Assembly (NCBI GenBank): GCA_003165075.1
Contig: PLSM01000119.1
Location: 41,027-105,026 of the forward strand
Origin: Acidobacteriaceae bacterium
GTDB taxonomy: Bacteria; Acidobacteriota; Terriglobia; Terriglobales; Acidobacteriaceae
DNA length: 64,000 nucleotides
Reading direction: 5' to 3'
Position 1 is the stretch's first letter. Every line of letters starts with the position of its first letter. Below, in pieces: positions 61,542 to 64,000 of this stretch. Both the position numbers and the translations under genes were made by a program. The notes beneath the pieces were generated by a model. It worked only from the letters and a program-made list of their open reading frames with translations, did no database searches and had not been told where the DNA came from.

Positions 61542-62257
61542 TGCGGTTTACTCCGTGCGACACATAGGCGTGCCGGTGCGAATCCCCGAATCCGCACGTC
61601 CTGGTCGCGGAGCCCTGCAGCGCCGCACATCCTTTGCCAGTCACCGGGTACAAACGACCGGGCGATGGAGACAGGGCCGTCATGCTGCACCAACGGATCG
61701 AGACCCGCGACCCGTGAGAAAACGCGAAGCAAATGATAGGGAATTGCAGCGCGGGAAAGATCGTTGATGAACCATCCGAGCCGGGCATGCTGTTCCATCC
61801 ACAGCAGGAATCGAATCACTTCGGCGTCGGCAAGATGATGGGTGAAGAGAGAGCTGATCACCAGGTGAATGGGCTTCGCCGGGGTATAGGCAAACACGTC
61901 CGCACTGGCCCACAGGATACGGCTTGTTGCCGGGCTGGTCTCCGCGGCAATGGCCACCGCATCCGGGTTCAGGTCGAGCCCTGTCAGGTCAACGGCAATG
62001 CCGCGCGCAGTTGCCCATTGCTCGATGCGCCGCAAACCGTCTCCGTAGCCGCAGCCCACATCGAGGATGTGGAGCGGCTCTTTCGGGGGCGGTACAACGG
62101 CGTTGAGCCAATGGAGCAAAGGCCGATAAGCCATGAACCAGCGGTTCAGCCGGGCGAGGTCACGGAGGCATGCGCGCAACTGCTCGCGGCTGCAGGGTTC
62201 GTCCATGCGCTCGGTGAGCTGCGCGCGATGCCGAAAATCCAGCGCGTTATGCGGCAT
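61538..62257 (-). CDS. Class I SAM-dependent methyltransferase
   Basis: A 239-aa methyltransferase with motif I LHILDVGCGYGDGLRRIEQW, a motif-II acidic residue in DLTGLDLNPDAVAIAA and a post-motif region LVISSLFTHHLADAEVIRFL. It starts 11 bp inside the polyketide synthase gene and overlaps the flavoprotein gene by 4 bp. The likely substrate is a hydroxyl or carbon on the polyketide-derived ring, by context only. Confidence 0.88.
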   Translation of the reverse strand: MPHNALDFRHRAQLTERMDEPCSREQLRACLRDLARLNRWFMAYRPLLHWLNAVVPPPKEPLHILDVGCGYGDGLRRIEQWATARGIAVDLTGLDLNPDAVAIAAETSPATSRILWASADVFAYTPAKPIHLVISSLFTHHLADAEVIRFLLWMEQHARLGWFINDLSRAAIPYHLLRVFSRVAGLDPLVQHDGPVSIARSFVPGDWQRMCGAAGLRDQDVRIRGFAPARLCVARSKPQ

Positions 62258-63317
62258 GGAAGAGCATGGTTTCCGCCGTCACCCCCGGCCCAAACGACAT
62301 CGCACAGCCTTGTTGGCCGGCCTGCGCGTGGTGCAATACCTGCTCCAGAACGAACATCACCGTGGCGGAGGACATGTTGCCGAAGCGCGCCAGAATATCG
62401 CGCGAGTACGAGAGCGCGTCCGCAGGCAGGCCGAAGCCCTTCTCCACGGAGTCCAGGATTGTGCGCCCTCCGGGGTGAATGGCCCAAAGATCGATTGATA
62501 AGGGATCTTTTCCACGCGTGATCTGGCCACCCGCCTCCTTTATGGCGCGAGCGATCGCGGCTGGAACCTGGCCGGAAAGCTGCATGTCGAAGCCGAGTTC
62601 GCGAATGCGCCACGTAATCAGGTGGCTGGTGTCAGGGATGCGGATCGCCAAAAAGCTGTCGATGGCGAGCCCCGCCGGCTGGGCGCTGACAAGATACGCG
62701 GCGCAACCATCGGCGAAGAGCAGAAACGAGAGCATCTGTTCCAGATCCCGCGTCTCCTGGAAGTGCAATGTACAGAGCTCAAGGCTTAACACTAATACGG
62801 TCGAACCTGCCTCAGAGCGAACGATATGACGCGCAGATTTCAAAGCATTCATGGCGGCGTAGCAGCCCATGAAGCCGATCATCGTACGTTCCACCGAGGA
62901 GTTGAGACCGAGATGGTTGACCACCTCAAAGTCCAGGCCCGGCGCGTAGAGCCCGGTACATGAAGTTACGATCACGTGCGTAATGCCGCGCCGTTCCTCT
63001 TCAGTCAGCGCCAGCTTGTCCAGGGCCGCTTGCGCCAGCAGCGGGGCAAAGCGCTCAAACGCCTCCATGCGGCGTGCGGTGCCAGGAAAGCTGCCGGGCA
63101 GATAAAAATCCTCCGCATCTCTCCAATTGCCGTCGGCCGAAGCGATGGCCTGCAGGAAGGAATAGCGGTGCTCGATAGCGGACATGCGCACCATGCGGCG
63201 AAACAAATTGCGCATGGTGCCCTCAGCGAGCATGCTGTCGGCAAAATCGATGAAAGGCCGGTGCACGTCGTGCTGGGGAACTGCGGTCGCAATGCGATTG
63301 ATGTATGCGGTTGTCAT
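62247..63317 (-). CDS. Type III polyketide synthase (chalcone/stilbene synthase-like)
   Basis: A 356-aa homodimeric ketosynthase. The catalytic triad is visible: C152 (MIGFMGCYAAMNALKSA), H281 (LWAIHPGGRTILDSVE) and N314 (ARFGNMSSATVMFVLEQ). VTSCTGLYAPGLDFEVVNHL is also family-typical. It would extend a CoA starter with malonyl-CoA to give alkylpyrones, resorcinols or phloroglucinols. The gene starts the three-gene operon with a methyltransferase and a flavoprotein, all overlapping. No clear ribosome binding site was seen. A partial palindrome lies about 110 bp upstream. Confidence 0.93.
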   Translation of the reverse strand: MTTAYINRIATAVPQHDVHRPFIDFADSMLAEGTMRNLFRRMVRMSAIEHRYSFLQAIASADGNWRDAEDFYLPGSFPGTARRMEAFERFAPLLAQAALDKLALTEEERRGITHVIVTSCTGLYAPGLDFEVVNHLGLNSSVERTMIGFMGCYAAMNALKSARHIVRSEAGSTVLVLSLELCTLHFQETRDLEQMLSFLLFADGCAAYLVSAQPAGLAIDSFLAIRIPDTSHLITWRIRELGFDMQLSGQVPAAIARAIKEAGGQITRGKDPLSIDLWAIHPGGRTILDSVEKGFGLPADALSYSRDILARFGNMSSATVMFVLEQVLHHAQAGQQGCAMSFGPGVTAETMLFHAA

Positions 63318-63594
63318 TGTGGCTTATCTGCCGGGAGAGCCTTTCGCCGTCGGCATTTCCAACTTAGACAGAATAGGCCGCGGTATGTCACGCAAATGTA
63401 ATTGTTAGATGCAACCAATAAGCGGATGAGAGAAAATGTATGACATTCTCAAAATTGAACTTCAAAATTCACTTAACCGTTCAGTTGTTGCAAGCGGTCA
63501 AGACACTCGTTTCCGCTCGGTGAAAGTGCATTAGCCGGGGACGCGATCATTCGAAATGCCGGGCCAGGTCGGCGAAGAGAAGACGTGCGCTCGA
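63318..63594. other. Intergenic region with palindrome upstream of the type III PKS operon
   Basis: 277 bp, AT-rich from 63395 to 63500, without a gene. Around 63431-63451 there is an imperfect palindrome (arms AATGT and ACATT around ATG, flanked by GAGA and CTC). It is a possible operator for the PKS operon. The region also holds the downstream end of aroE's strand, without a visible terminator. Confidence 0.4.
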
Positions 63595-64000
63595 TCACCC
63601 CCGCTTGCGCAACTCGTGTTCCACCACGCGCAGCATCTCGGTTTCAGGAGCGGGCTTGCCCGTCCATATCTCAAACTGCCGTGCGCCCTGCTGCACAAAC
63701 ATCTCTACACCGCCAATGACGGGAATGCCGCGCGCCCGTGCCAACGCGAGCAGCGGCGTCTCAAGCGGGTTGTAGACCATGTCGAAGACCAGGTCCGCAT
63801 TCAGTTCGTTCTCGGCGATTGGCAGGGTCTGCTTAGCGCCCTTCATGCCGCAGGGAGTGGCGTTGATGAGCACATTGAAATGCTGCTTTGCAAACAACTC
63901 GTGCTTGAGCGACTTGGCCTTGGCCTGGCGGGCCAGGGTTACAGCATGCTCGTGAGTGCGGTTGACCACAAACACCTCCGCACCCTGATCCACCAGCCCA
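63595..64000 (-). CDS. aroE: Shikimate dehydrogenase, C-terminal part (runs off the right edge)
   Basis: The last 134 codons of shikimate dehydrogenase (NADP-dependent, dehydroshikimate to shikimate). Visible features are the NADP-ribose region EVFVVNRTHEHAVTLARQAK, FNVLINATPCGMKGAKQTLP, LVFDMVYNPLETPLLALARA and the C-terminal signature VIGGVEMFVQQGARQFEIWT. In many Acidobacteria AroE is fused to 3-dehydroquinate dehydratase (AroDE); whether that is so here lies beyond the window. Secure as AroE. Confidence 0.93.
   Translation of the reverse strand, partial: GLVDQGAEVFVVNRTHEHAVTLARQAKAKSLKHELFAKQHFNVLINATPCGMKGAKQTLPIAENELNADLVFDMVYNPLETPLLALARARGIPVIGGVEMFVQQGARQFEIWTGKPAPETEMLRVVEHELRKRG

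Overview
The window is a GC-rich bacterial chromosome segment. Its gene content and small-protein repertoire look like Acidobacteriota, probably Terriglobales. The hints are the omega-like 73-aa protein, the Lys/Ala-rich 23-aa peptide, a parvulin chaperone with a basic tail, an orphan Flp pilin, exported glycan enzymes and the type III PKS trio. This placement rests on recognition of families; no rRNA or other phylogenetic marker was available. Both ends cut through genes: rho on the left and shikimate dehydrogenase on the right.

Layout. 1-3.2 kb: rho (partial), an omega-like subunit, a 615-bp gene-free stretch and yifB/comM, all on the minus strand. 3.2-7.3 kb: L-serine dehydratase, a secreted unknown, a CPBP protease, a Lys-rich 23-aa peptide with its own promoter and terminator, and rsmE. 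7.3-13.5 kb: a sugar-acid/deoxysugar locus with a divergent UxaA-family dehydratase, a zinc alcohol dehydrogenase, an exported GH39-like glycosidase, a rhamnose/fucose mutarotase and an AraA-type isomerase. 13.6-18.1 kb: an aquaglyceroporin, plus three exported hydrolase-like proteins (nucleoside-permease family, SAM hydrolase family, isoaspartyl peptidase). 18.2-22.6 kb: rubrerythrin, a C-terminal processing protease and a SurA-like chaperone. 22.9-23.2 kb: an Flp pilin and a 54-aa protein.

23.4-34.2 kb is the most distinctive part. It is an eight-gene, tightly overlapping minus-strand operon: split transketolase, FGGY kinase, complete sugar ABC transporter, FucI-like isomerase and SorC regulator. 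Upstream of it, on the same strand, is a UroD-superfamily protein with the zinc motif of corrinoid methyltransferases. Together these look like an uptake and catabolic route for a pentose, branched or methylated sugar whose identity the sequence does not give.

34.6-41 kb: a YhaM-type HD nuclease gene coupled to a 24-codon ORF resembling the start of homoserine kinase, an EVE protein, a secreted unknown, and aroC-def-fmt-rsmB. 40.9-47.3 kb: a minus-strand run aroB-ubiE/menG-CDF-OsmC-PASTA-MFS-UPF0303. 47.4-57.6 kb: an Hsp70-like protein, an MgtC/DUF4010 membrane protein, nadB, TerC, an operon tatA-tatC-M28 peptidase, nadA and a DUF2203 protein. 57.8-60.4 kb: two lipoproteins, one beta-propeller and one SH3-like. 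60.4-63.3 kb: a compact type III polyketide synthase/methyltransferase/flavoprotein operon. 63.6-64 kb: the 3' part of aroE.

No rRNA, tRNA, CRISPR array, IS element or prophage was seen. Regulatory elements visible by eye include a near-consensus promoter plus strong terminator around the Lys-rich peptide, a near-consensus promoter for the transketolase/ABC operon, and three genes whose -10-like box lies 7-9 nt before the start codon, suggesting leaderless mRNAs.
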